53,404 bases of DNA from assembly GCA_964416315.1 (NCBI GenBank), contig CAYQDR010000018.1, positions 1-53,404 on the forward strand. Reading direction: 5' to 3'. Made by a program: the position numbers and the translations under genes. The notes below the pieces were generated by a model. That model did not search any database. It was not told the DNA's origin and saw only the letters and a list, made by a program, of their open reading frames with translations. Below, piece by piece: positions 16,936-25,123 of the stretch; the first letter of the stretch is position 1; the number at the start of each line of letters is the position of its first letter. This DNA is from CAYQDR01 sp964416315. GTDB taxonomy: Bacteria > Methylomirabilota > Methylomirabilia > Rokubacteriales > DASRDR01.

Positions 16936-17994
16936 CTAGCGGAAGCGCGGCATGACGTGCCGGGCGAACAGCTCGATGCTCCGCCGCGCCCGGGCCTTCT
17001 CCATCATGCCGAAGTTGATCTGGAACGTCGGGTAGACCTCGCCGAAGGTGCTCCGGACGTAGTCGAGCTGCTGGATGCAGTCGTCCGGGTCCCCGATGAT
17101 CGCGCGTATCTCGTCGAGGACCCGCTCGTACGTGATGTCGTTCAGCATCTGCTCGAGCGCCGAGTACGGCTTGTACTGCCCCGACTGCCGCCCCGTCCAG
17201 GACTTCGCCGACGCGCGGAAGTTCCGGAGGTACTGCTCCATGTAGGGGCGGCATTCCTCCCGAGCTTCCTTCCGCGTCGGCGCCACGTAGAGGTGGAGGA
17301 CCATCATCACCTCGCCCGACCCCTTCGCCTCGTGACCGTGGTCGCGGTAGGCCTGGCGGTAGAGGTGGAGCTTCTCGGCTAGCTCGTGGTGCTCGCCGAG
17401 GTAGGGGACGCACATGAGGTGGTAGCCCTTCTCGCCCGTCCAGACGAAGGACTCGGGGGTGACCACCGCGGCGATCCAGATCGGCGGGTGCGGCTTCTGG
17501 GTCGGGCGCGGGAGGGAGGTGACGTTCTTGAACCTGTGGAACTTCCCCTCGAAGGTCACGTTCTCCTCGGTCCACAGGCGGAGCAGCGCCTGGATCCCTT
17601 CCTCGAACCGGGCCCGGCTCTCCTCCATCGAGATCCCGAACGCGTCGAACTCGTACGGGAGGAACGCGCGGGCGATGCCGGCGTCGAGCCGGCCGCCGCT
17701 GATGGCGTCGAGCATGGTGAGCTGGCCCGCCAGCTTCAGGGGGTGGTTGAAGACGGGGAGGACGGCGCCCGTCACCAGACGCATCCGCCTCGCCCGCTGG
17801 CTGGCCGCGGCCAGGAACAGGCAGGGGTCGGGGCTGTAGCCGCCGTAGGACGTGAAGTAGTGCTCGACGATCTTGACGCTGTCGTAGCCGAGCGCGTCGG
17901 CGACCTCGACGAGGTCGAGCACGTCCTCGAAGTACTGCCGCCCGGAGACCCTGCCCGGAACCGCGTCGGGGAAGTAGTCGATCCCGAACTTCAT
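16936..17994 (-). CDS. LLM-class flavin-dependent monooxygenase
   Basis: The 352-residue TIM-barrel protein begins MKFGIDYFPDAVPG and has the luciferase-like landmarks VEHYFTSYGGYSPDP, TGAVLPVFNHPLKLAGQ, GGRLDAGIARAFLPYEFDAFG, PRPTQKPHPPIWIAA and IIGDPDDCIQQL. LLM enzymes use reduced flavin (FMN or F420) to oxidise varied substrates. Its place before the gentisate dioxygenase (11-base gap) suggests that it prepares the ring, for example by hydroxylation or oxidative removal of a side group; that is inference. ATG 17994 has GAGGG upstream; an in-frame ATG 57 bases earlier lies in a G-rich spacer. Confidence 0.86.
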   Translation of the reverse strand: MKFGIDYFPDAVPGRVSGRQYFEDVLDLVEVADALGYDSVKIVEHYFTSYGGYSPDPCLFLAAASQRARRMRLVTGAVLPVFNHPLKLAGQLTMLDAISGGRLDAGIARAFLPYEFDAFGISMEESRARFEEGIQALLRLWTEENVTFEGKFHRFKNVTSLPRPTQKPHPPIWIAAVVTPESFVWTGEKGYHLMCVPYLGEHHELAEKLHLYRQAYRDHGHEAKGSGEVMMVLHLYVAPTRKEAREECRPYMEQYLRNFRASAKSWTGRQSGQYKPYSALEQMLNDITYERVLDEIRAIIGDPDDCIQQLDYVRSTFGEVYPTFQINFGMMEKARARRSIELFARHVMPRFR

Positions 17995-18055
17995 GAGCTT
18001 CTTACCCTCCCTCCACCCCCCCCCGGCCCCCCCTCCCCACCCGCTGGGCATCGGG

Positions 18056-19081
18056 TCAGGCGCCGCGGGCGAGCCGGGCGCCGCCGACCAGGGCCTGGAG
18101 CTTCCCGAAGGCCACCGGTCGCGACAAATACTTCATGCCGCAGTCGGGCGCGGCCTGGAGCCGCTCCGCCGGGACGACCTTCAGCGCCGTCTCGATCCGG
18201 CGCGCCACGACGTCAGGCGTCTCGATCGCCGGGTCGTCGAGGTTCAGCACGCCGAGGATGATCGTCTTGGTGGGGAGCTCGCGGAGGATCTCGAGGTCGA
18301 GGTCCGGCTGGGCCGCCTCGATCGAGAGCTGCTCGACGGCGCAGTCGTTCAGCTCCTTCCAGAACGTGTAGCCCGGGAGCCGCTGCTTGACGACGTGCGC
18401 GTAGCCGAAGCAGGTGTGCAGCGCCGTCGGCCCCGGGACGCCCTCGAGCGCCCGGTTGATGGCGCGGATCGCGTACAGGCGCGCCTTTTCCGGCCGCGCC
18501 TGCAGGTACGGCTCGTCGAGCTGGACCACGTCGGCCCCCGCGGCCTTGAGGGCCTTGAGCTCCGCGTTCACCGCCACCGCGTAGTCCATGGCCGCCTGCT
18601 CGTCGTCGGGGTAGTGGTCGTTCTGTGCCTGCTGGGTCATCGTGAACGGACCGGGGAGGGTGATCTTGATCCGCCGGTCGGTGTTCGCTCGCAGGAACTC
18701 GACGTCGCGCACGAGCACGGGGCGCGTCCGCCGAATCGGGCCGGCGATGCGCGGGACCGGATTCGGGTGCCCGGTCCGGTCCAGCGCGACGCCGGGCCTG
18801 TCGATGTCGATCCCGTCCAGGGCGGTGGCGAACCGGTTCGAGTAGCTCTCGCGCCGCATCTCGCCGTCCGTGATCACGTCGATCCCGGCCCGCTCCATGT
18901 CCCGGATGGCCAGGAGCGTGGCGTCGTCCTGGGCCTCTTCGAGCCATCGCTGGTCCACCCGCCACAGCTCCCGCGCCCGCACACGGGGCGGCAGGCGGCC
19001 CTTGAGCGTGTCGCGGTCCACCAGCCAGTCCGGCTGGGGATAGCTGCCCACGACGGTGGTCAGGAGCCGCTCGCGTGCCAT
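18056..19081 (-). CDS. Cobalamin-independent methionine synthase C-terminal-like protein
   Basis: The 341-residue protein resembles the catalytic half of MetE: TVVGSYPQPDWL at the start, PGPFTMTQQ, VVQLDEPYLQ, the zinc ligands H222 and C224 (LHTCFGY) and C314 (APDCGMKYL). It lacks the N-terminal MetE half (full MetE is about 750 residues), like archaeal-type or methyltransferase homologues. The zinc site activates a thiol for methyl transfer. As first gene of the minus-strand operon with LLM and ring-cleavage genes, it may be a demethylase component (for example for a methoxylated or methylthio substrate) rather than a methionine enzyme. Confidence 0.82.
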   Translation of the reverse strand: MARERLLTTVVGSYPQPDWLVDRDTLKGRLPPRVRARELWRVDQRWLEEAQDDATLLAIRDMERAGIDVITDGEMRRESYSNRFATALDGIDIDRPGVALDRTGHPNPVPRIAGPIRRTRPVLVRDVEFLRANTDRRIKITLPGPFTMTQQAQNDHYPDDEQAAMDYAVAVNAELKALKAAGADVVQLDEPYLQARPEKARLYAIRAINRALEGVPGPTALHTCFGYAHVVKQRLPGYTFWKELNDCAVEQLSIEAAQPDLDLEILRELPTKTIILGVLNLDDPAIETPDVVARRIETALKVVPAERLQAAPDCGMKYLSRPVAFGKLQALVGGARLARGA

Positions 19082-19166
19082 GGGGTCGTCCGGCCGTGCT
19101 GCGCCGCAAGCTTAGCCCGCGAGCCGGAATGCGGTCAAGCGTTCGCCAGGGGGCACAACACCTCGA

Positions 19167-19195
19167 TTGACAGTCCGTCGCCCGCGGGCTAGCTT
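19167..19195 (+). promoter_or_regulatory. Candidate sigma70-type promoter for the P-loop gene
   Basis: TTGACA (19167-19172) and TAGCTT (19190-19195) are separated by 17 bases, and the ATG of the P-loop gene follows 52 bases after the -10. AGCCCGCG at about 19113 and CGCGGGCT at about 19183 form an inverted repeat across the divergent intergenic region, a possible operator. Confidence 0.45.
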
Positions 19196-19246
19196 CCGCT
19201 GGAGGCCGATGAGCGAGTTCGCAGCCGCGCGATAGCGGCCCTGGCC

Positions 19247-20164
19247 ATGGACACACCGGGCACTCCGGGAGACCTCGTCATCCAGGGAGCTCCCCGGCTC
19301 TACTCGGCGCTGCGCGCGCTGGCGGAGACGGGGCGGCTCGTCTTCGTCGCCGGGCTCCCCGGCACCGGCAAGAGTCTCCTCATCCATCAGCTCGCCCACC
19401 TCGCCCACGGCACGGGGCGCCGGGTCCACCTGCTCCAGTGGGACGTGGCCCGTCCCGTGTTCGAGGCGAGCGGGCCCGGGCGGCGCTACCCGCAAGATCG
19501 GGGCGTGACCCACGGCGTCATTCGGCTGGCCGTGGGCCGGTGGGCGCGCCGGGCGCTGGTGCGCTGGGACCGGGAGCACGCCGGCGCCGAGCACCTCCTG
19601 ATCGGCGAGACGCCCTTCGTCGGTCATCGTCTCGTCGAGCTGGCCCATCCCAGCGACGACGCGGCCGAGCCGCTGCTGGCGGCCGACGGGACGCGCTTCG
19701 TCGTCCCGGTGCCGTCCCGCGAGGTGCGGCGCCATCTCGAGGCCGAACGCGCGCGGCGGGCGGGACGCCCCCTCCACCACCGCGAGGCGGAGGACGCACC
19801 GCCGGAGGTGCTTCGCGACCTCTGGCGGCAGCTCGTGTCGGTCGCCCACGCCCTCGGCCTCGTGGACGCGCCGCCGGACCCGGTCGCCGAGGTGCCGTAT
19901 GACCCGGACCTCTACGAGCGCGTCTACCTGCGCGTCCTGGCTCGACGGCGCGCGTGGACGGTCCCGCTCGACACGCTGTTGCCGACCGGGGCATTCTCGG
20001 TCTACGACTTTCGCGTGCCGACGCGGGATCTCGTCCCGACCGGCGACGAGGCGGCCCGGTTCGTCGAGATGGTGGAGGCGACCCACGGCGATCCGGGGAC
20101 CCTGCGGCGGGAGATCGAGCGGTGGTGGGACCCGAACGTCAACCCAACGGAGGCTGGACGATGA
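19247..20164 (+). CDS. P-loop NTP-binding protein (function unknown)
   Basis: The 305-residue protein has Walker A AGLPGTGKS at 35-43, followed by helix LLIHQLAHLAHG, and a LLIGETPFVG strand that may be Walker B-like. The rest is charged and helical without membrane segments or a recognisable second domain. The arrangement recalls small kinase- or zeta-toxin-like P-loop ATPases, but no such family can be named. It ends in a 4-base ATGA overlap with the SDR gene, so the two proteins are made together. A candidate promoter precedes it. Confidence 0.7.
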   Translation: MDTPGTPGDLVIQGAPRLYSALRALAETGRLVFVAGLPGTGKSLLIHQLAHLAHGTGRRVHLLQWDVARPVFEASGPGRRYPQDRGVTHGVIRLAVGRWARRALVRWDREHAGAEHLLIGETPFVGHRLVELAHPSDDAAEPLLAADGTRFVVPVPSREVRRHLEAERARRAGRPLHHREAEDAPPEVLRDLWRQLVSVAHALGLVDAPPDPVAEVPYDPDLYERVYLRVLARRRAWTVPLDTLLPTGAFSVYDFRVPTRDLVPTGDEAARFVEMVEATHGDPGTLRREIERWWDPNVNPTEAGR

Positions 20165-20919
20165 ACTCGCCCACCAAGGTGGCCATCGTGACGGGCGCGG
20201 GCAGCGGCATCGGCAAGGCGGTCGCGCTCGCGCTCCTCGGGGAAGGGTATCAGGTCGCGCTCGCCGGACGGCGCACGGAGCGGCTGGAGCAGGCCCTGGC
20301 AGAGGCGGAGCCGGCGGGGGCACGGGCGCTGGTCGTGCCCACCGACGTGAGCGATCCACAGTCGGTCCGGGCCCTCTTCGCGCGGACGAAGGAGAAGTTC
20401 GGCCGCCTCGACCTCTTGTTCAACAACGCCGGGATCGGCGCGCCGGGGATCCCGCTCGAGGAGCTGAGCTACGAGCAGTGGAAGGCGGTGGTGGACATCA
20501 ACCTGACGGGGGCGTTCCTGTGCACCCAGGAAGCCTTCAAGCTCATGAAGAGCCAGGACCCCCGGGGCGGGCGGATCATCAACAACGGCTCGATCTCGGC
20601 GCACGCGCCCCGGCCGAACTCGGCGCCCTACACCGCGACCAAGCACGCGATCACGGGCCTCACCCGATCCACGTCCCTGGACGGGCGGAAGTACGACATC
20701 GCCTGCGGCCAGATCGACATCGGCAACGCGCTCACGGAGCTGGCGGCCCGGATGGCGCAGGGGGTGCCGCAGGCGGACGGGTCGACCAAGGTCGAGCCGC
20801 TGATGGACGTGGCCCACGTCGCGAAGGCGGTGGTCTACATGGCGAGCTTGCCGCTCGAGGCGAACGTCCAGTTCATGACGGTCATGGCGACCAGGATGCC
20901 CTTCATCGGCCGCGGCTGA
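20161..20919 (+). CDS. Short-chain dehydrogenase/reductase
   Basis: The 252-residue SDR has the nucleotide motif TGAGSGIG (11-18), NNAG (88-91) and the catalytic set S144, Y157, K161 (the stretch SAPYTATKHA). R37-R38 after the second strand fits NADP preference. It is classical-SDR length. The region between residues 179 and 191 departs from the usual P-G motif (CGQIDIGNA), as in several SDRs of unknown substrate. Coupled by ATGA to the P-loop gene; a shared pathway is likely but unknown. Confidence 0.88.
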   Translation: MNSPTKVAIVTGAGSGIGKAVALALLGEGYQVALAGRRTERLEQALAEAEPAGARALVVPTDVSDPQSVRALFARTKEKFGRLDLLFNNAGIGAPGIPLEELSYEQWKAVVDINLTGAFLCTQEAFKLMKSQDPRGGRIINNGSISAHAPRPNSAPYTATKHAITGLTRSTSLDGRKYDIACGQIDIGNALTELAARMAQGVPQADGSTKVEPLMDVAHVAKAVVYMASLPLEANVQFMTVMATRMPFIGRG

Positions 20920-21002
20920 CCAGGCGCTTTCGACGGAGGGTGCGTGCTTCGTCGGGAGGACCGACCCCAAGCCCCCCCGGCGCCCTCCACTGCGCCCCGC
21001 GA

Positions 21003-22652
21003 TCAGGAGGCGCGCTGGAAGGCGTCGGCGGCCCGCAAGACCGTCCCGTCCTCCCAGTGGCGGCCGATCAGCATCATGCCCACCGGGAGCCCCGTCGACA
21101 TCCCGGCGGGCACGGTCACCGCCGGATGCCCGGTGACGTCGAAGGGACACGTGTTGGCGATCATGTCGAGCGCGCGCGCCACGTACTCCTCGCGGCTCGC
21201 GTTTGGCGCCGGCAGCCGGGTGGCCTTGAGCGGCAGCGTGGGCATCAGCAGGAGGTCGACGCCGCGCAGGGCCTCGTCGTAGGCGGCCCGCAGCACCCGG
21301 GCCAGGTTCTGGGCTTTCGCGTAGTAGCGCCCGTGGTAGTTGTCCTGCATGTACTGGCCGAGCAGCACGACCAGCTTCACCGTCTCCGAAAGGTCGTTGG
21401 CCCGGGCCCGCCGGCTCCGTCCGTAGAAGTCCAGGAGCGACGTCGTGTAGTGCCCTTTCCAGTTGGTCCCCATGCTGTTGCCGGCGACCATCAGCATGGT
21501 GGCGCCCTCGACGGCGATGGCGTTCCAGACGTGGATGCCGTCGCGGTGCAGCGGGATCGAGACCTCGGTCGCCGTGGCGCCGGCCCGGGCCAGCCGCTGG
21601 GCGCCCTGGCGCACCATGGCGTCCACGTCGGATTCGGAGTTGGGCCAGCCGAACCCCTCCTTCACGATTCCGATCCGCAAGCCGCGGACATCCCCCGTGA
21701 GCATCCTGGTATAGGCCTCCTTGCGCAGATCGGGAGGCTGGCGCGGGTCGAGGCCGTCGGGACCCGCGATCACCTCGAGCAGGAGCGCGCAGTCGGCGGC
21801 CGTGCGCGCGATGGGCCCGGTGTGGTCGAGCGTCAGCTCGATCGGGAAGACGCCGGTGTAAGGCACCAGGCCGTACGTCGGCTTGTGGCCGACCGCGCCC
21901 GACCAGCCGCTGGGGATCCGGATCGAGCCGCCCTGGTCGCCGCCCGTCGCCATGTCACACTCGCGCGCCACCACCAGCGCCGCGCTCCCGCTGGACGAGC
22001 CACCGGCCGACCGCGTCGGATCGTGGGGGTTGAGGACGGGGCCGGTGTCGGAGGTGTGGCTGCCGCCGGAGAAGCAGAGGTGCTCGCAGACGGCCTTGCC
22101 CACGATCTCCCCGCCGGCGTCCAAGATCCGGGTCACGATGGTCGCGTCCACGTCCGGCACGTACCCCTCGAGGACGCTCGAGCCGTTCATCATGGGAATG
22201 CCGGCGACGCACGCGTTGTCCTTGATGGCGAGCTTCTTCCCCGCCAGCGGCCCCGACGGCGCGCCCTTGACCGAGCACCTCCAGTACCACGCGTTGAGCT
22301 TGTTCTCCGACGCCGTCGGGCGGTAGCCGGCGTCGCGCGCGTGCTTCACGGGCAGCGTGGGCTCGACGAACTGATCGAGCCGCCGGTACGAGGCCAGCAC
22401 GCCGTCCATGAGGCCCCGGAACGACGCGAGCTCCTCTTGACTCAGGTCCAGCCCGTAGGCGTGGGCGATCCGCGCCAGCTCTGCGAGCGGCGGCTTCCGC
22501 AGCACCCGCGGGGCGGTGGCGGCCGGCGGCGGGCTCTGCACGCCCGCGGCGATCGTGCGGCCCGGGCGCGCGGCGGTGACCGCCGTCGCGGCGACACCGG
22601 TCACACCGACTGTGAAGAACTGTCGACGGGAATACGTACGAGGCTTCGCCAT
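21003..22652 (-). CDS. Amidase-signature enzyme with Tat signal
   Basis: The 549-residue protein begins MAKPRTYSRRQFF, a twin-arginine signal (R9-R10, then hydrophobic VGVTGVAATAVTAA), so it should be exported folded. The amidase-signature core is complete: K144 (LAIKDNAC), the cis-serine in GGSSSGSA at 217-224 and nucleophile S243 (DQGGSIRIP). The C-terminal stretch around CPFDVTGHPAVTVPAGMSTG is typical. It hydrolyses an amide or possibly an aryl-amide or urea compound. ATG 22652 has AAGGAGGG upstream. It faces the SDR at 20161 tail to tail, so it is an independent unit. A periplasmic amidase beside several acid importers is functionally sensible. Confidence 0.9.
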   Translation of the reverse strand: MAKPRTYSRRQFFTVGVTGVAATAVTAARPGRTIAAGVQSPPPAATAPRVLRKPPLAELARIAHAYGLDLSQEELASFRGLMDGVLASYRRLDQFVEPTLPVKHARDAGYRPTASENKLNAWYWRCSVKGAPSGPLAGKKLAIKDNACVAGIPMMNGSSVLEGYVPDVDATIVTRILDAGGEIVGKAVCEHLCFSGGSHTSDTGPVLNPHDPTRSAGGSSSGSAALVVARECDMATGGDQGGSIRIPSGWSGAVGHKPTYGLVPYTGVFPIELTLDHTGPIARTAADCALLLEVIAGPDGLDPRQPPDLRKEAYTRMLTGDVRGLRIGIVKEGFGWPNSESDVDAMVRQGAQRLARAGATATEVSIPLHRDGIHVWNAIAVEGATMLMVAGNSMGTNWKGHYTTSLLDFYGRSRRARANDLSETVKLVVLLGQYMQDNYHGRYYAKAQNLARVLRAAYDEALRGVDLLLMPTLPLKATRLPAPNASREEYVARALDMIANTCPFDVTGHPAVTVPAGMSTGLPVGMMLIGRHWEDGTVLRAADAFQRAS

Positions 22653-22933
22653 GGTGGAGCCCTCCTTTGCCACGGGACAGGTCGGTGCTACTTGCCTCAC
22701 ACCCCGAGGGGCGGCCTGGGCGTCAAGAGAGAGGCCCGGAGTCGACCGTTTCCTCCCGACCACCCTTGGACCGTAAGCTATGGCAATGGTCCTCCTTCGG
22801 AGCGGACGGACAATCGGGTAAATCCTGGACTGGGAGGGGGGAAACTCCCTGAGGGGAGGCAGGTGCCTCGCAGGCCGGAGAAATGCGGGACCGCCCCCGG
22901 GGGATCGGAAACCCTGACAGCGGGAGGCATGGC

Positions 22934-23785
22934 ATGGGCAGGCTCGAGGGCAAGGTGGCGATCATCACCGGTGGCACGAGCGGCATGGGCAAGCGCACGG
23001 CGGAGCGGTTCATCGAGGAAGGCGCGGCCGTCGTGATCGCGGGCCGGCGCGAGGCGGAGGGGGAAGCCCTCGCCCGGGTGCTCGGGCCGCGGGCCGATTT
23101 CGTCCGCACCGACGTGACCCGCGAGGCGGACGTCGCGCGGCTGGTGGCGTTCGCCGCAGACCGCTACGGCCGGCTCGACTGCCTGTTCAACAACGCGGGC
23201 GGGCCCGGCCCGGTCGGCGGGATCGAGACCATCCCGGTCGACGGGATGGAGCGGGCGGTGGCGCTGAACTTCGGCAGCGTCGTCCTCGGCATGAAGCAGG
23301 CGGCGCCGCTCATGATGCGGCAACGCTCCGGCAGCATCATCAACAACGCGAGCGTGGCCGCGACCCGGGCCGGCTATTCCTCGTCGATGATCTACAGCGC
23401 GGCCAAGGCGGCGGTCGTCCAGCTCACGCGGTGCGTCGCCATGCAGCTCGGCGAGCACAACGTGCGGGTCAACTGCATCTCGCCCGGCGCCATCGTGACG
23501 GGGATCCTCCTCAAGGCGCTCGGGCTGGCGCCGGCGGAGGCCGACGCGGCTGCCGGCCGGCTCGCCGAGCGGTTCGCGACGCTCCAGCCGCTGCCGCGCG
23601 CCGGGATGCCCGACGACGTCGCCAACGCGGCCGTGTTCCTCGCGAGCGACGAGTCGTCGTTCATCACCGGGCAGGACATCGTCGTGGACGGCGGCCAGAT
23701 CAGCGGGCGGCTCTGGACGGCGCAGCAGGAGGGGCTCGCCAGCGTCCGGCGCGCCTTCGGCATCGCCGTGAAGAGCGACAGGTGA
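22934..23785 (+). CDS. Short-chain dehydrogenase/reductase
   Basis: The 283-residue SDR has TGGTSGMG (12-19), NNAG (86-89) and the S140-Y154-K158 triad (SMIYSAAKAA). R38-R39 suggests NADP, although D60 at the end of the next strand also fits FabG-like enzymes. A C-terminal extension after DGGQISGR (about 30 residues) is longer than the usual SDR end. It opens the plus-strand cluster and is followed, after a spacer with a G/C-rich hairpin, by the ThDP decarboxylase genes. A dehydrogenase-then-decarboxylase order suggests oxidation of a hydroxy acid to a 2-oxo acid that is then decarboxylated. Confidence 0.87.
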   Translation: MGRLEGKVAIITGGTSGMGKRTAERFIEEGAAVVIAGRREAEGEALARVLGPRADFVRTDVTREADVARLVAFAADRYGRLDCLFNNAGGPGPVGGIETIPVDGMERAVALNFGSVVLGMKQAAPLMMRQRSGSIINNASVAATRAGYSSSMIYSAAKAAVVQLTRCVAMQLGEHNVRVNCISPGAIVTGILLKALGLAPAEADAAAGRLAERFATLQPLPRAGMPDDVANAAVFLASDESSFITGQDIVVDGGQISGRLWTAQQEGLASVRRAFGIAVKSDR

Positions 23786-23908
23786 GGGGCGGCCCGGCGG
23801 GCCGAGATCGGCGCGCCGGATTCCGCCCCATTGGGGTATCGTGGAGGGCGCGCCGGTCCACGACCCCCGCTGAGAGGTGCGAGCGGATCGCCGCGGCCTG
23901 CCGCATTG

Positions 23909-23940
23909 CCCCCCCTCCCCCCGGCCGGTGGGGAGGGGGG
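23909..23940. repeat. C-run/G-run hairpin upstream of ThDP genes
   Basis: CCCCTCCCC-type (23909-23920) and GGGGAGGGGGG (23930-23940) runs can pair around CCGGCCGGT. Lies between SDR and decarboxylase genes; could act as a weak terminator or transcript stabiliser. Confidence 0.45.
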
Positions 23941-23988
23941 CCAGAGGGGGGTGGCGGGGCGTGCTCAACTGACTGGAGGAGAGCGCCC

Positions 23989-24504
23989 ATGGCGGATCCG
24001 AGCTGGTCCAAGCACCTGGCGGACATCCTGCGCCGGAACGGGATCCGGCTCTTCGCGACGGTTCCCGACTACATCGTGAGCCACGTGCTCGAGCACCTCT
24101 GGGCGGATCCGGAGTGCACCGTGGTCACGACCTGCCGGGAGGAGGAGGGCCTCGGTCTCCTGTCGGGTGCCTGGCTGGCGGGTCGGCGTGGCGCCCTGCT
24201 CATGCAGAACAGCGGCCTCGGCAACTGCGTCAACACCCTGGGCTCGCTCAACGTGGCGAGCCAGATCCCGGTGGTGCTGGTGATCAGCCACCGCGGCGAC
24301 CTCGGCGAGTTCAACCCCGCCCAGGTCCCGGTGGGCCAGGCGACGGAGCGGATCCTCGACGCGCTCGACATCCGCCACGCCATGCCCGGCTCGATCGCGG
24401 ACCTGGAAGCCCAGGCCGACGGGCTGATCAAGCTCGGCTACACGCGGGCGCTGCCGGTGGCGTTCCTCCTGCCGGCCGGGTTGACGGGAGGGAAGCTCGG
24501 ATGA
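23989..24504 (+). CDS. ThDP-dependent decarboxylase, alpha (PYR-domain) subunit
   Basis: The 171-residue protein is a stand-alone pyrimidine-binding domain of a thiamin-diphosphate enzyme. E52 in TTCREEEGLGLL is the cofactor-activating glutamate, and QNSGLGNCVNTLGSLN resembles sulfopyruvate and phosphonopyruvate decarboxylases (ComD/ComE or Ppd/AepY). ATG 23989 has GGAGGA 8-13 bases upstream. It overlaps its partner by four bases. The two halves equal one fused decarboxylase of about 365 residues. A sulfo-, phosphono- or other 2-oxo acid is the likely substrate; residues alone do not decide. Confidence 0.84.
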   Translation: MADPSWSKHLADILRRNGIRLFATVPDYIVSHVLEHLWADPECTVVTTCREEEGLGLLSGAWLAGRRGALLMQNSGLGNCVNTLGSLNVASQIPVVLVISHRGDLGEFNPAQVPVGQATERILDALDIRHAMPGSIADLEAQADGLIKLGYTRALPVAFLLPAGLTGGKLG

Positions 24505-25082
24505 ATCGGGCGACGGCCACGCGGCTCCTCCTCGAGCGCCTGACCAGCGAGGTCGTGGTCTCGAACCTGGGGCAGGCGACCCTGGATCTCCAGCGGCTCG
24601 GCGACCGGCCCCTGAACTGCTACACCTTCGGGGCCATGGGCCAGTGCTCCTCGATCGGGCTCGGGATCGCCCTGGCCCGGCCCGACGTGCGCGTCGTCTG
24701 CCTCGACGGCGACGGCTCGCTCCTCATGAACCTCGGCGTGCTCTGCACGATCGCGACGCTCGCCCTCCGGAACTACGCGCTGGTGGTCTGGGACAACGAG
24801 GTGCACATGACCACGGGCGGCCAGCCGACGGCGACGGCGTTCCGGTCGAGCGTGGCCGCGATCGCCCGCGGCGCCGGGATCGAGCGGGTGCTGGAGCCGC
24901 GGGACGAGGCCGAGCTCGCGCGGACCTACGACCGGATCCTGCGCGAGGACGGCCCCTTCGTGGTCCCGGTCAAGGTCGAGAAGGGGCGGGCCGAGGGGAA
25001 GCTCGACCGCGACGTCGTCGGCTACGCGCGCCGGTTCACGACGGCGCTGGCGGCACTCCCCCGGCCGGCCGCTGCCCCGTAG
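24501..25082 (+). CDS. ThDP-dependent decarboxylase, beta (PP-domain) subunit
   Basis: The 193-residue protein is the cofactor-diphosphate half: GDGS (70-73) and N99 (VVWDNE), 26 bases of coding sequence apart in the usual sense of the G-D-G-x(25)-N motif, flanked by MGQCSSIGLGIALA and MTTGGQPT. It resembles ComE and the C-terminal half of phosphonopyruvate decarboxylase. Coupled to the alpha subunit by ATGA. The binding protein of a Liv transporter follows 41 bases later, suggesting that the transporter brings in the substrate or its precursor. Confidence 0.84.
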   Translation: MNRATATRLLLERLTSEVVVSNLGQATLDLQRLGDRPLNCYTFGAMGQCSSIGLGIALARPDVRVVCLDGDGSLLMNLGVLCTIATLALRNYALVVWDNEVHMTTGGQPTATAFRSSVAAIARGAGIERVLEPRDEAELARTYDRILREDGPFVVPVKVEKGRAEGKLDRDVVGYARRFTTALAALPRPAAAP

Positions 25083-25123
25083 GCAAATCGGAGGGGGCCT
25101 CGCGGGCCCCGAGGAGGAGAGCC

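Noticed and set aside
16925..17575. N-terminal extension of the gentisate dioxygenase
   Set aside because: It is antisense-free but overlaps the LLM gene in another frame; ATG 16924 has a good ribosome site and matches family length.
18003..18050. C-rich tract before the LLM gene as a regulatory element
   Set aside because: Simple low-complexity run without a pairing partner; nothing beyond spacer can be supported.
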